From NCBI GenBank assembly GCA_963556695.1, contig CAUWAG010000004.1:2232001-2296000 (forward strand): 64,000 nt of DNA, read 5' to 3'. Positions 34,544 to 47,357 of this stretch are shown here, in pieces; position 1 is the first letter of the stretch, and every line of letters begins with the position of its first letter. The notes under the pieces were generated by a model. It was not told the DNA's origin, ran no database searches, and saw only the letters and a program-made list of their open reading frames with translations. The stretch comes from Anthostomella pinea (Eukaryota > Ascomycota > Sordariomycetes > Xylariales > Xylariaceae). The position numbers and the translations under genes were made by a program.

Positions 34544-37353
34544 ATGGACGTCACGTCATTGCTAAACGCAGCATCGGCTGTGCACAAGGAGGCGGCATTG
34601 ACGAGGGAAGGATCAAACTCGATGGATCAAACACTTATATCGTCGATACTCGATGAGGGTACCTCATACTCACCCTTTACGCGGGCAGAATCTCCGGAAA
34701 AGACGCCTTCGCGAAGGACAAGTGACTCCAAACCACCAAGTCGGAATAGGACACCGTGGGATGCGAATGGATATGCACTGCCTCTGACCGTGGACACTAA
34801 ATCAACACAAGCACCTGCTGGACCGATATGTTATAGCGAGTCTCCTGTGGATTCCGTCAGCCCGAATTCTGAACCGAGACACAAAATATCTGACAGCCAG
34901 AGTAGTATGTCATCGTACGCCTCTTCATCGACGTCTTTGACTCACTCTCGAATCTCCTCCATGTCCACCGTGAGCGGCATGCACACCATGAGCACCATTC
35001 CTGATGTCTCGTCGCTCGAGGTTAGGTCCGATTGCGCCGAACAATCGGTGGGCTCTAACAAACGGCCGAGGAGGGAGGGGGTCTTGTCTCCGGCGCCAAT
35101 TCTCGAGGAACCGGCCACCACTGGACATGGACGGCCCGGCTCCCCCTCTGATGCCATGCTGATGTCGAGGACTATACAGTGCCCCGATCGGATGAGCCCA
35201 CCGGTCACCATCATGTGAGTAACGATTCAATTTCCGTCAGATATGAGATGGCATCGGCCAATGGCTGGCTACGCTACCCCCGCTCGATGATTCACGCAGA
35301 AAGGGCGGTGCAGAACAAAAGGCCTGGACAGGCTCGGTCAATCAGGAGCAATCATCGGCACCTTGAGGTGGTGAACTGGTACTGGTCGTCCTGATGTTGG
35401 TCTCTGGCCCGGCGTAGCTTGATTTCAGATACCTATCTGGTACCTTCGTTCATTACCTTCACCCCTTATCACAAAGGGACAGAAGCATTGTTTACCCACT
35501 GAATCACCCCTTCATTTCATCACGCACTCGAGCTTGGGCTCCTGTGTTGACAGCTATTCATTCTCTATTTGAGCTGCCAATCTTGTACGTTGATAATGAC
35601 CTTGCTGACTCGACCCAATCCTAGCCCAAAACACTTGCGGAGAGAAACCGGCTACCTCGTCCCGCCTGATCTTGCCAAAGCACATAAACGAGCTGCTTCT
35701 GCACCCGACTTTGCTCCTGTCAACTCCTTAGATCGGACATTCCCTCCTCTTCCTACCACACATCAGCCCACTCCTCCACCATCCTATCACGCTGATCGCC
35801 GGCCAAGCTACGCGATGGATATCAAGTCTTCTTCCCCTATCGACGATACAGTCCCTTCCCTTGAGGAGGGTGTCCACTGCATGTACGTTGATGACTGCGA
35901 TACCAATTCCCAACCTCGCAAGGCAATATCGCATATATTTGGGCGAAACAAGCTGTGCACGCGCATGATCCCTCCCCACGTCTGGGTACACTATTGTCGG
36001 AAGCACTACCAACGAACCAGATACCGCAATGCACAAGAGTATGCTAAGGTGCAGTGCGATCTTGTCCGGAGACAGGTCCGCCGCGTGCAAAGCTGGAGTG
36101 ACCAGAACCGAGAAGTCGGAACCATCGGCGTACTTCAGGACTGGACCTTGGCGATGAGAAAGCGGGAGCAGGCCCGAGTACAAGACAAGTCCAAAAACAA
36201 GCGACGACGCCGCTGTGAGGATAGCGACGAAGAGGACGCCAAAGACGAGGGCGTCGACGAAGAAGAAGATGAAGAAGAGACCATCGATCGGGCTATACTA
36301 AACGGCACTGCTGTTCCGGACTGGTTGCGTAAGATGTGCCGCGACGGATACACCACGGCCGAGATCGTCGAGATCGTTGGAGAGCTGAAGGAGCACATGG
36401 AACACCACGGTCTCACACAGATTCCGGATATTGAGATCCTCCCCAACATCTCTGGCAACCCGGCTGACGAGGCCAAGCCCACCAAGGCAGCTTCCAAGCG
36501 CAAGACCAGCGCCAACAGAGAGAGCAAGCGGCAGATGATCGGTGGCCAGTCGGGACTCCCTGAACGTTTGATCCCCACCACCCCCGGTGCATCGGCGGTA
36601 AGACCCATCCATCACCTCGCACATCGCCCACGCCAAACCTTCCACGGCATCCAGGAGCAGCGAGCAGAGGAGTCGTACTTCAACAGCGAGAGTGCCAGAG
36701 GACCTCATTACAGCTTCTCAGGTCCACTGCCTGCGCCGACTCCCCAGCGGCTCGGTGGCCAACCCATGGCTACGCAGCTCGAGTCCAGCACTGCATCCGG
36801 CTACCACGACAGTCGGCGTCCGTCCCACCAGCGATCGTACTCGGAAGCCGGCAGCTTCATCCATAGCCCTGAGTTCTCGTTCCACGCGAACACGTCGTCC
36901 CAGTACCCTTCCATGCCTCCGAGCTACCACCACGATCCTCCGTCCTACGATAACCGCTACGCGCAGGGCGACCGGACGTTCGCGGCTTCGGGCCCACCCT
37001 CCTATTATGAGGATGTGGCGTCGTCACCCCGGACCTACACCACCCCGCAATTCTCCACGTGGTCCTCCCCGGCCCCGTCGAACCTGTCGCACCCGTCACC
37101 TTACGCCGGAAGCCGACATGCTCGGCACCAGAGCACTCCCAACTCTGCCCACCCGAGTATTCCTCGTGTCTCTGGTCTGGACTACGACCACCCCCCGGCT
37201 TCTCGCTCCCCGAGTTCGTTTGCAGCGTCCCCTTCTTATCACCGACGCCAGCATTCATTCGCGCCCTTGGCCCGGAATTACAGCTCCTACAGTCAGCCTT
37301 CTTCCATCCAGGAATCCGACCAGACCAAGTCGCTGTACGGCGAGCGTCGCTAG
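34544..37353 (+). CDS. ORP1-like conserved fungal protein, about 799 aa
   Basis: Exon 1 (34544-35214) and exon 2 (35625-37353) join in phase 2 across a 410-bp intron (GTGAGT...CCTAG). The N-terminal 220 residues are Ser/Thr/Pro-rich and disordered. The conserved core lies early in exon 2: GVHCMYVDDCDTNSQPRKA, HIFGRNKLCTRMI and VHYCRKHYQRTRYRN, with Cys/His spacing that could bind metal. A basic/acidic segment follows (KNKRRRRCEDSDEEDAKDEG, then a Glu/Asp run), suggesting nuclear localisation. The C-terminal third is Pro/Ser/Tyr/His-rich low complexity. The core matches what I remember of Pezizomycotina proteins annotated ORP1-like, named from appressorium-penetration work; this is recollection, not a search. 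The biochemical role is unknown; a nuclear regulator is the best guess. Confidence 0.82.
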
Positions 37354-39725
37354 GGATACGCCGGTCACTCGGTCCTCAGGGCACGCTGGGTGTGTAATCT
37401 TTCATGAACACCATCAGCTTCAGCCCTTGCGATATGGACCGTGCTTCCAGGCGCATGGGTAGGTACCAACTGGTCCTCCATGCGCATCACGACCTAGATG
37501 CTCCACTCTTTCACTACGGCATTTACACAACTTATCGACGGCATACGGCATATGGCATACGGCATTCTATTACTTCCTGACGAGTGACGGAAGATCTCAT
37601 GTCTCACCTTCATCTTCATCACTTTTCCTACTACGATTTTCCTAACGCATGACGATCCCATACCATAGACGCACCACTCAATCGAGAGCTAGATAGACGG
37701 TTTCCTTCGGACTATACCATGGCCTATCGGAATCACGGCGAGCAGCAACCAGGCGGATAGACGACAAGGCGCTACTCCGGAATGCGCTCGCGATCATTAC
37801 ATTTACACACACTCGTCGTCACGCCGTGGGCTTCTTCACACTTTCACCAATGGCCATCGGGTAATACTGGGGAAAAGGCAGACGAGAAACTATCACACGT
37901 TCGGTGTCTAGGTGTTGGTGGGCAATTACCTTTGTAACATCACGAAACAACTCGGCGGAAAAAACTTAACAGATGGAGTAACGGGGGGGATTGCACTTTC
38001 AACCGAGATACCCGGACCGCTCCCTGGAGGCTTGTGGTTCGTTTCCTTCCGGCGGGTTTACAGAAAAAATGGGAATATGGGCAGACAGACGGAAAGACAG
38101 AGACGGGAAGATTGCTGAGATGGCAAAGGTTCTTTCATAGTTTCTTTTCTCTGATTCCGGCTCGTCCTATCCTCGTTAGGCGGCTACTTACCTGTATGGG
38201 TGAAGGGCTTAGATAGCTCATAATTCCATCTCTGTCAATGCGATGATTTTTCTTTCCTAGTCTGGTCAAGCGCCCGTTACTGAGATGTTTGGCATGAATG
38301 TGTGGGATGGTGGTGGTGGTGGTGATGCTCGTGCGTTGTGGTGGTGCTAAGGTTTCCCACTTGAGGCGTTGAGCATGTAGCATCAAGCCTTGCGCCTAGA
38401 CCGATCTCCCGTCGACGCCACCAGAGTCGCTTTTGAGTTTCAAGATGCATATGTAATTCCAGCCGTTGGTACCACGGTAGATCTAAGGTACCTTAGTCTT
38501 CCGTCTAGGTACCGACTATCCATCGGTCCTACCCAGTCAAAGCGCTCACCGAACACGTTGCTTGCTTGGGCGAGCGAGTACTCGTGGTAGGTAATAACAA
38601 ACAATCTGCTGCTAGTACGCCACCATGCTCTCACGGCAGTCTCTGGGCAGATGCGTGATTGCGAGCGACTTTGGATGAGCCCGTGAATACTTGCCTGTGG
38701 AGATGGAGTTGAGAGTTGGCAGGGACCATGGTTCATGCAATGGAGACTAGGGGCAACCTGCCGAGATGACGCGTTTCGATTGGTCAGTTCGACATGATTG
38801 TTTCTCCTTTGGGAAGGTTTCCTAAGGCCGATAACGAGGTTACACAGCGTATTATATGTGTAACGCAGAACGAACATCAATGACTTGAGTCGGGCAGCTT
38901 ATCTTCAAGTCAACGTATCAATCTACCTCACGGTTCCTGAGTGACTCTCCGCTTCACGATGCACATGGGGGCTCCTGGGAATGTATGGAAGTCACAACCA
39001 CGGTGACGGACTACCAGAGGTGGTTTGCGCTGTTTGGGAATTGGCGCTCATGTCGCGCTTTCCCGAGCATGTTATGATGAGCAGACGAACCTTAAGTTGA
39101 CACATGCAGCCTCAAACCTAATCTAATCTTATCTTACTGCGGTGATTACTGTATAACTTTCCGTTCTCCTCCCATCTACTCGCGCATGGCTCGAGATCCC
39201 ACTGGCCTATTGTAAGTACCTCTCGTTGCAGGTATGCGAACCATGATGGTCAAGCGAGATTAGGGCGCTTTAGGTGCAGACAGAGTGGGCTGGCCCCTAC
39301 CATTGTACCTCATCTGGTCTCGACAATGGCAAACACATTGTTCCACAACCGCAACACCGCGACCTGAGTATCTCAGACAGCCTCGAGTGCCCGTGGGTAA
39401 TGAATGCTCAGCCTGGCCCTCACTACGCCATTGTCACACCATATTGACTGAAGTCTAGGTTGCGGATTAAACCATAAGTCAGCGCCCTCGCAAACACCAT
39501 CGGAGAAACATCAACCACCAGTTACTTAAGGCGCAAACATCCCACCTCGATCACCACCTGCAGGAACTTACTGTGCAAACAACTGGGCTCAACCACCAAA
39601 CCACATGAACCCACCACGACATCTTGCAAACAATCCTGTTCAGCCACAAACCACACGAAATCCACCCTCGAACGTCTTGTTTGCCATCGCAATTCCCTTC
39701 CCCGGCCTTGCGCCCGCTGTTCATC
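37354..39725. other. Intergenic, 2.4 kb
   Basis: The 3' region of the ORP1-like gene and promoter of the HAD gene. A short array of GGCATAC/GGCATAT units lies at about 37536-37565, and a GTG-rich run at about 38308-38345. No gene seen; the 146-codon frame at 38440-38880 lacks motifs. Confidence 0.5.
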
Positions 39726-41145
39726 ATGGCCCACTCCAAGGATACCACCATCGCGTTTGCGTTCGACATCGATGGCGTGCTAATGAAGGGCGTCAAGCCG
39801 ATTCCAGGCGCACGTGAGACGATCCAGAAGCTTCAGGACTTGAAAATTCCCTTCATCTTCCTCACCAACGGCGGGGGGCTCACCGAGGAGGCGCACGTCG
39901 CCAAGCTCGGCCAGCGCCTCGATCTGACCTTCGACAAGAGACTGTTTGTCCAATCTCACACCCCCTACCACGACCGCGTCGCCGAGTACGCCGACAAGAC
40001 GGTGCTGGTGCTCGGCGGCCACGGCCAGCAGATCCGCGACCTGGCGCACGCCTACGGCTTCAACAAGGTCGTGACTCCGTCCGACTTCTTCCAGGAGTTC
40101 GAACACATCCACCCCTTCCCCGAGATGACGCGGGCCTACCACCTCGAACACGGGCGACGCCACAAAGCACCGCTGCGGGACACCAAGATCGCCGCCATTT
40201 TCGTCTGGTCGTCGCCCCGCGACTGGATGCTGGACATGCAGCTCGTTATCGACCTGCTGCTGTCCAGGGGTGGCTATATGGGCACGCGGTCATCCAAGAA
40301 CGGCGACGCCTCGCTGCCCAACTACGGATTCCAGCAGGACGACCAGCCCAAACTCTTCTTCTGCAATCCCGACTTTGAGTGGGCGACACGTACGTAACTC
40401 TCTTATCTCCTTTCCCAGTCACACCTGGGAGTAAGATCTCCTACACCACACCACCACCACCTCCCACCTCTTTCACGGGTTTTTGATCTCGACATGTCAT
40501 ACCTTTGAACTTCTCGCTTCCTATTGTATTTTCCACCTTTCCATCAACAGCATAAATACTGACTTCCAATATCCTACAGAGCACGAACAGCCGCGCTTCG
40601 CGCAGGGCGCCTTCCGCGAGGCTCTCTGCGGCCTCTGGGCGCACGCCACCAGAAATAAAGCAAAGATGCAGTACAGCGTCGTCGGCAAGCCGACCGAGGC
40701 GACTTACATCTACGCCGAGGGCACGCTGCGGGACTATCACAGCGCGACGCACGGAACCGGCAGCGACAACGACAACCCGGAGCGCAGGATCGGTCGCGTC
40801 TACATGATCGGCGACAACCCCGAGAGCGACATCGTCGGCGCCAACTCGTACGAGAGCCGCTGCGGCTTCGAGTGGCGGAGCGTGCTCGTCGAGACGGGCG
40901 TCCACGTCGCCGGCACCGTGCCCATCCATACCCCCAACCACACGGTCCGCGATGTTCGCGAGGCTGTTGAGTGGGCGCTCGCGGGCGGCGAGTGTGGGAG
41001 CAATGTTAATGGCGAGGGTGAGGATAGAGAGGATGGCGCCACGGATGGGTCGCGGTCTTCGGTCAATGGCGATGTGAGCGGCCGCAGCAGCAGCAGCAAC
41101 CTGTCGGCGGTCGGCACGTCTGATACGAGCAATGTGTCGGATTAG
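39726..41145 (+). CDS. HAD-superfamily class IIA hydrolase (CECR5/TIGR01456-like), about 410 aa
   Basis: Exon 1 is 39726-40389 and exon 2 40580-41145, with a 190-bp phase-1 intron (GTACGT...CTACAG). HAD motif I is FAFDIDGVLMKG (nucleophile Asp and DxD partner), motif II FLTNGGG, and motif IV MIGDNPESDIVGA. A class IIA cap lies between motifs II and III, containing LFVQSHTPYHD, LVLGGHGQQIRDLAHAYGF and VVTPSDFFQ. PRFAQGAFREAL and VVGKPTEATYIYAE precede motif IV, with Lys of VGKP the likely motif III Lys. This arrangement is that of the CECR5-like family, often mitochondrial in eukaryotes. The Ser/Gly/Asn-rich tail after residue 370 is low complexity. A phosphatase activity is expected; the substrate is unknown. 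The start ATG is the first in frame with upstream 5' UTR. Confidence 0.92.
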
Positions 41146-42927
41146 GGACAACGAACCGACCGGCTTGTTTGCTTATGGGCATTTTGGCGCATAGACGTAC
41201 GGGCATATACCCTTTGCCATTTGGGCTCGAGGCGAGCTCGTGGACGGCGTTCTTTGCTCCCATCTTTTATGTCTTTTGCTCTATCTTTGCTAAATGAACC
41301 TTTTGATTCTTTTTGCACTTACTTGGTGGTCTTGATACTGGGCGTCTACATGCTGCTGTCGGCTCGTGGTATAGGGGTTTTGGCACCTTGCTTGCGACTT
41401 GGGACGGGCTTTGCGGCTACCTAGACTTTGTCATATTTCAGCTGATTGATCTCGTCTCCTTTGCTTCGTTATCCAGGACTTGTGTTCAAGGACGTTCTGG
41501 GCGACAGACGGCTATGCATGGCCAGGTGTCCCAGTTCCTGGGCACGTGCCGCCCAATTCATGTGTAAATAGACCATCTAGCAGACAGTAGACCATGATCA
41601 ATACCATACCACATTCCACCGTTACAATCCTATCTCTGGTGTCCGATGGAGGCCCGACCAACGCGAATATATGCGACCTGGTCCTTTGAGCAGACTTGGC
41701 GGACTCACAAGAGTGGTCAGTGGTCACGAGCACTGAAACTAAAGCTGTCCCTTTACCTACATCGTGAGAGAATGGGGTTTCTTAGGCTGTCTGGATTGGG
41801 GGAGTTGGGGTTTATACTACCTCTAAAGCCTGATAATACAATTTATCCCGTATCAATGGGCGCGTCCCCGTCCCAAACGTTGATGGAATTCCAGGTAGAC
41901 ACTTAGATTTGTATGCTGATAGGATAAACACTCTAAAAGAAGCAGCTGTAGCTCATGAGGTCGGTTCGTGTGCTCATCATGGAGTGTTTATTCCGGTTGT
42001 AATAACTTCGAATATCCTGCCATTCGTTAGAAGGCGTAAGTTACTAGGCGGGCAGGCGGGCAAGCGGGCAGGCGGGCAGGCGGGCAGGCGGGCAAGCGGG
42101 CAGGCGGGCAGGCGGGCAGGCGGGCAGGCGGGCAGGCGGGCAGGCGGGCAGGCGGGCAGGCGGGCAGGCGGACTTCTACTCCAAGGTTCAGTTTACACAC
42201 GATGAGACAGGCTTGACTTTGCGATGCGCATATGCTCTTCTTATACGCCCCTATTCCTACTGTCAAGTCGAGACGGGCATGTACGTGAGGCTAGGCGGCT
42301 GGCGCTGGGCATATGTATATTCCTGCTTCGTCGGAGCTTGAATCTCTTTGGGGCTGTAGCCCACCGTTTCCTCGGTTCCGACTTGCTTGTAAATAAGCCT
42401 AGAAGAGAGTTGATGTATATGTCCTGAAGCAGGGCGAGAGGAACGATAAAACGATGTCGCACATACTGACCTGGATGCCGCAGCCTGCCGTAGCTTGAAA
42501 AGGGGTAAAAGTGATGTGCTGTCTAAGTGTGATCTGGCTAGATGGTCTGTCGAGATCACTTTATAGATGGAACAGTGGACCTGGAGTCAATAAAGCCAAG
42601 GAGCCTTGGACCACTACGTTGCGACAAATGATCTACTATACGCTGTCTACCTATATAAACGAAGCACATGTATTGCTGGAGGCACCGTATTTAATGAATG
42701 TGGGGAACAGACGCTGCCATCGTGTACTGGGGCACTCGGTGTTGCTAATAAAGTACTGCTGCTTTGAAACGAATATCTCTACATAGGCGGATAATAAGAA
42801 CATTCGCACTGAACTGCGCAGTGAGTTAGTCGTAAATACAGTGAATTACTCATGTAACGATAGCTGCTCATACCAGGCGGTCATACCAATCACAATGTTG
42901 ACGCCTTGATTACAAGTACACTTGCCG
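41146..42927. other. Intergenic, 1.8 kb
   Basis: The region between the HAD gene and a convergent Zn2Cys6 gene. It contains the GC-rich minisatellite at 42046-42171. The ORFs that cross the repeat on both strands are an artefact of the repeat. Confidence 0.5.
42046..42171. repeat. Minisatellite, 8-bp unit GGCGGGCA, about 15 copies
   Basis: A near-perfect tandem array of GGCGGGCA with two AAGCGGGC variants early in the array. All frames are open through it because the unit has no stop. The G3/G2 runs give G-quadruplex potential on the + strand. The copy number may be unstable. Confidence 0.9.
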
Positions 42928-44616
42928 TCAACCCCATTCCTGTCCTCCTTCAGTACTAGAACCCGGTGACAAGGAGAGGGTACGAGAAGACTGCATCTGC
43001 GCCTGTGGTGAATACACCCCTGGTGACACCTGTCCTTCACCAGGTCTCGTCAACTTCACAACCCCGGAAATGGCTCTGATAGGCAAATCCATGCTCCAGC
43101 GGTCTTTGGCCGGCATCAGCCCGAGTATCCCCTTGATATTACGGCCGACGACCTCGTAGGGACCCTTGCCATTCAACCACCACGACTCCTCCAGGCTACC
43201 CAGCAGCACAAACGCCCGGGCAAACAGGGCCAACGCAGGCGGCTCGCAGGCCTCGAGGAGCTGGAGGAAGTCGATTCCCATTCTCCCCATGATGGGGCTG
43301 AGCAGCGATCGAGTGTGGTCTATATCGCCGAAGGAGTTTCTGTAGACATATCTCAGGTACTCAGCAGCTTGGATGTATGCCCTGCGTTCTTTGTCGGGTA
43401 GGCTTTCGACGCAAAACCCGTCCAGGAGATGCTGGATGTCGTCTTCCATCTCGCATAGCCACCGAAGGGACTCTGGAGAGAGCGGAGTCGGGTCCTGGGT
43501 TGGCGGAGGAAGGTCCCACCTGTCGAACCCAAGATCCCGGAAGTAACCAGACTTCCGTTGAAAAATAATGCGTGCTCCTTCAGCCATTTGGAACACCTGC
43601 ATGGGAACACGGTATTCTTCCCCGGGTTGGGAGCGGTTGGTTAGTAGCCAACTCATGTATATCAGCATAATAGCCGCAAGAAATAACTGCATGGGGAGCC
43701 TCGGAGCCCCGCCGCCGCCGCACTGGGCGATCCACGTCCGCTGGTTCACCAGCGACCGATCGACATATTTCGAGAGCGACAGGGACAAGAGGTGGTCGTC
43801 AGGTGTGTGCGCGTGCAGGTGTAAGGCCGACAAAGCCAGCAGTGGACTCATCAAAATGTCGGACTCGAACGCCTTTTAGCAAGCGGAAGTTAGTGATAAT
43901 TCTTTCGGCTTATTTTGATGCATTTCCCAAGAGCTCTGGCTCCAGGAACATCCCGACCAGGTGTTGGGTTCCTCACAGTGCTGTCTTAGGAAGGAAAGCA
44001 GCCATGGCGCTGAAGACATGAAAAGATTAGGAGATCAAGAACTCCTGGGTACGAACCAGTTGAGGGACAGTAATCTCCCATAGAGCTCTGCGATCTTGGC
44101 CGGCACACTGGGGCATTAGCTGGGATACCACCGTAACCCAATGATACATGAGACGAAGTTCGAGGCTGCGCAGACGACCGTGGTCTTCCGTTGGCAGAGA
44201 CGTTGGTCTCGGACCGCAAGACGTGCCAGCCTTCGCCACCTCCAGACATGAGGGGCGAGCTTTGCTCCTGGGTGGCCTCGCGGTACGACGCGGTGGTCGC
44301 GGCGGGGCGTCCTGGCTATACTCGCATGCGTTGAAACCAATGAACCTTTTGCTGCAATTTCCACACACAGGCCTGGACTCGTCACACTACATATCCGCGG
44401 CTTCGTTAGTACTCTACTTTGGTGAGGACCTCCGTCACTGGTTGTTCAGACTTACTTTCACTTTGCGTCTGCGACACTCCTTACATCCTGTCGCGGGGTC
44501 TGTCAGTATCCGGGTACGCAGGGCACGTGATCTCCAGCTGTGAGGAGAGAGTGTCAGCACCTACCTGCGCGTGATTTCTTCAGCACAGGCCTTGTGGTGT
44601 CAGGCTCCAGCTGCAT
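42928..44616 (-). CDS. Zn2Cys6 transcription factor, 452 aa
   Basis: Exons 44616-44565, 44487-44456, 44386-44057 and 43872-42928 join with matching phases (total 1359 nt). The binuclear cluster is split across introns: AGCKECRRRKVK, then CDESRPVCGNCSKRF and ACEYS, giving the C-X2-C-X6-C-X6-C-X2-C-X8-C pattern typical of the Upc2/sterol-uptake-like group. A conserved segment follows: LRSLELRLMYHWVTVVSQ, WEITVPQLAFESDILMSPLLALSALHLHAH. The rest is helical, ending in a short Ser/Gln/Gly tail. Intron 3 (184 bp) is longer than the others. Exon 2 is only 32 nt and would be missed by ORF callers. The target genes are unknown; no neighbour gives a clear hint. Confidence 0.9.
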
Positions 44617-45716
44617 CTTGTTGGAGCTATTATCGCTGTCTCGGGTTCTGGATGAGGTGAGCGCCAATGGTGTGGATGTGTGGATAGACGGTGGGTAGTA
44701 ATCCACCAGAGTCAACCAGCTGTGGGAAGCGACTCAAGCGAGGAAGCGAACTCCCGAGGTCCCGTATAATAACAATAAATCTTCAGCCACGGAGAGACTC
44801 GCCCCCGCCCGTGCCGCGCATAACCATGTACAGAATACGACAAGGTTGTACTGAGAGGCTGGAGCGGTGTACGTCTATGGTGCCAAGCTCGTAGGGGGGG
44901 AGACGTGGAAGAGTCCCAAATCAGGTTGGCGTCCCGCCGAGTGCACAAGTCGACAAGTCGATCTCGCGGGACGCCAACTTTGCCGACATTGATTTGTACA
45001 CGGATCAGTTCCAGTGTTGTGTCGCTGCTCGTCCATAAGTGCTTGACGAGACTGATTACTTTGTCGAAGCCCCTGATTGCTGGAGTGGCCATTCCGCGCA
45101 TTCCGCGAGCCAACCCTAACCTGGGCGCTAGAGCATCCTTGCCGATAATGCTGATAAGAGCTCCAGGAGAAGACTCCTGCTTACTGTTGTGTAAGGTGGA
45201 GTGTCCATTCGCACGAGATCGGGGGGTAGGACGTCAAGTGGATGATTCAGACCAAGTGAATGTCGAGGACCCGAGGTGCGTTCCCATTGAAGTCTGGAGA
45301 TGACTGCCAGTCAACTCGTTCGGATACACGAAGGGTTTGAAAATGTAGGTGCTGGCCACATGCAAACTGCTGACACCTGATAGCCCCTGTGCCTGCCGTG
45401 ACCTCCTCTGTGGCTTGTAAACTTGCACCGCCACTCAAAGTGAAGCCAGCCCGAGCGGGGTCGATCTGATATACTTCATTAGTAAGCAGCCCTACCCGGG
45501 CCTTAACGCCAGCACGGTATCGCACGCGGACTTTCTCCATCCCACGCGACTTTCTCCATCTTACGCGTCTTTAGCACCTTATTGGGCATGATATGATCGC
45601 AGCGCAACCTTATTCGGCCTCAGATGTCAATTCTAGGCCCGTAGCTCGATCTTTAAGACCTCTTTAGCAGGCAAGCAGGCAAGCAGTCAGCCAAGCTTGG
45701 TTATATTGTCGCCACG
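44617..45716. other. Intergenic, 1.1 kb, divergent promoter region
   Basis: It separates the Zn2Cys6 gene (leftward) from the proline-rich gene (rightward). A direct repeat of GCGACTTTCTCCAT-type sequence occurs near 45528-45570, and CAGGCAAG repeats near 45668-45685. No gene seen. Confidence 0.5.
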
Positions 45717-47357
45717 ATGTCCGAACCACAAGGAAGCCCACTGGCGCAACCACATGCAGATGAGCCATCGCCATCGCCATCGCCACCTCCACCCCCCGCC
45801 ACAACACATGTCTCTCAGTCTCCAAGAATAGCACAGTCAGCATCGCCAGCGCCAGCGCCAGCGCCGGAACCAAAGCCAGCAAAAGCGCCGGCAATGGCGG
45901 AAGCTCCGACTGCACCGCCGGCACCGATACCACAACCACAAGTACCGAAAGCACCACAGGTACCGGCACCAACACCACAATCACGGATACCGGATCCATC
46001 TCAAACATCGCAACCCACCCAACAAAAGGAAACGAGGCATGGCCTCCGACGGTTGCCAAACCAACCAATACAGGTACCCGTATTTAGAGTGCATCAATAC
46101 CTAGCACCGGCACCACAGCCACGGCCAGCAGCAAGGCCAGCAACAAGGCCAGCTCGAGCTGCGTCGCCCTCTCAGCCAGCGCAGGCACCCCAAGTTGCTC
46201 GGAATGTTCAGCAGCCGCAGCAAACACCGCAAGGAGCGCAACCGGTCAGTAGTCGCACTTTTGACATAGCCTTGGCGACTATCTTGGAGTATACTCGTGA
46301 TTGCTGTATATGCTGACCGTACCCTGTTCTATAGGTCATGCTCCCTCAACAGTATACTGCGAGTCAACAGCAGGCCCAACCATGTCAACCGAATACGACG
46401 AAGCCTTCGTCCAAGGCTGGATATCCGTATGTCGGATACTTGCAAAATGAGACACGAGCTCGGTTCTACAATATTCTTGCGGATTTGGATCCGTACAAAG
46501 CTACTCCTAAGGAGTTCATACACCTGCTGGTGAATGCTGCCATGCGCGACGCGGAGATTGGAAAGTCTATCTATCGCATGAACGAAGACAGGCTTCGCAA
46601 TCCACAGACTTGGCAACCCATAAAGCCGCCGGAACCTCCGACCCAACAGGTTACGCCGTCGAAACCAAGCACGCCGCTATTAACGCTGGAACAGACACTG
46701 AGCTCACAGACAGCCATGCACCATCCCCCGCAACAGTATGCTCAATACCAGGTACCACCAGGGTTTATACCTGGCCCCAGTATGACGGCTCCCCAATTCA
46801 TCAAACCTCCGCAACAGGGGTCGCCAAACCAATCCGAATCTCCCGGTACCGCCAACGTGAATGATAGTGCCATCGAGTTGGACGACGGACCATCGGAGCC
46901 GAAAGAGCAATCTTGCAACTTCACGTGGGTCTTAGATCGTGCCGAGACCCATCTGGGCTGGACAGGCAACTGGGACAAATGTTCCCAGATACGGCAAGTC
47001 AGTATTGGATACGATATCGCCCTTAAGCTGCAGAAGCTGTTCAAGAAGCTGAACGCGGCGATGGACAAATACCTGACGTTCGTCAACCGAGTACACATTC
47101 TTACCGTCATGCGCGAGATGATCATGGCCACTCTGGAGACAGAAGGGACGGTGGGCAAGGAGTGCCGCGAATGCGCACGCGAGTTCGACACCAACTTTGT
47201 TGCGGCGGTGAGAAAGTTGACCACAAATCAGCTGAAGAGACTCAAGGTCCTGGAGGGCGGGAAATGGGTACAGGAGCTACAGGACCTCCTGGACGAGGCG
47301 GAGAGGCAGAACCTGTTTGCACATCTGAAGCAAGCGCTGGTGTTGATCGACTGCTGA
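45717..47357 (+). CDS. Proline-rich protein with conserved helical C-terminal region, 516 aa, function unknown
   Basis: Exons 45717-46244 and 46335-47357 join in phase 0 across a 90-bp intron (GTCAGT...TATAG). The first 175 residues are extremely Pro/Ala/Gln-rich (PAPAPAPEPKPAKAP type repeats) and surely disordered. After the intron comes a folded helical segment (ETRARFYNILADLDPYKATP, FIHLLVNAAMRDAEIGKSIY), a second Pro/Gln linker, and a C-terminal helical domain from about residue 380 (TWVLDRAETHLGWTGNWDKC, IALKLQKLFKKLNAAMDKYL, VMREMIMATLETEGTVGKEC, ELQDLLDEAERQNL). I do not recognise the family. The layout of disordered prolines and two helical modules suggests a scaffold or nuclear protein, but that is a guess. 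GC-rich third positions and intact frames support expression. Confidence 0.75.

Noticed and set aside
38440..38880. 146-codon - strand frame
   Set aside because: No motif or codon bias; intergenic.
42027..42266. Open frames on both strands across the GGCGGGCA array
   Set aside because: The stop-free repeat unit creates them; they are not genes.
45664..46068. Hydrophobic 134-codon - strand frame (VVLVPVPVVLSVLVV)
   Set aside because: Antisense image of the proline/alanine-rich exon; not a membrane protein gene.
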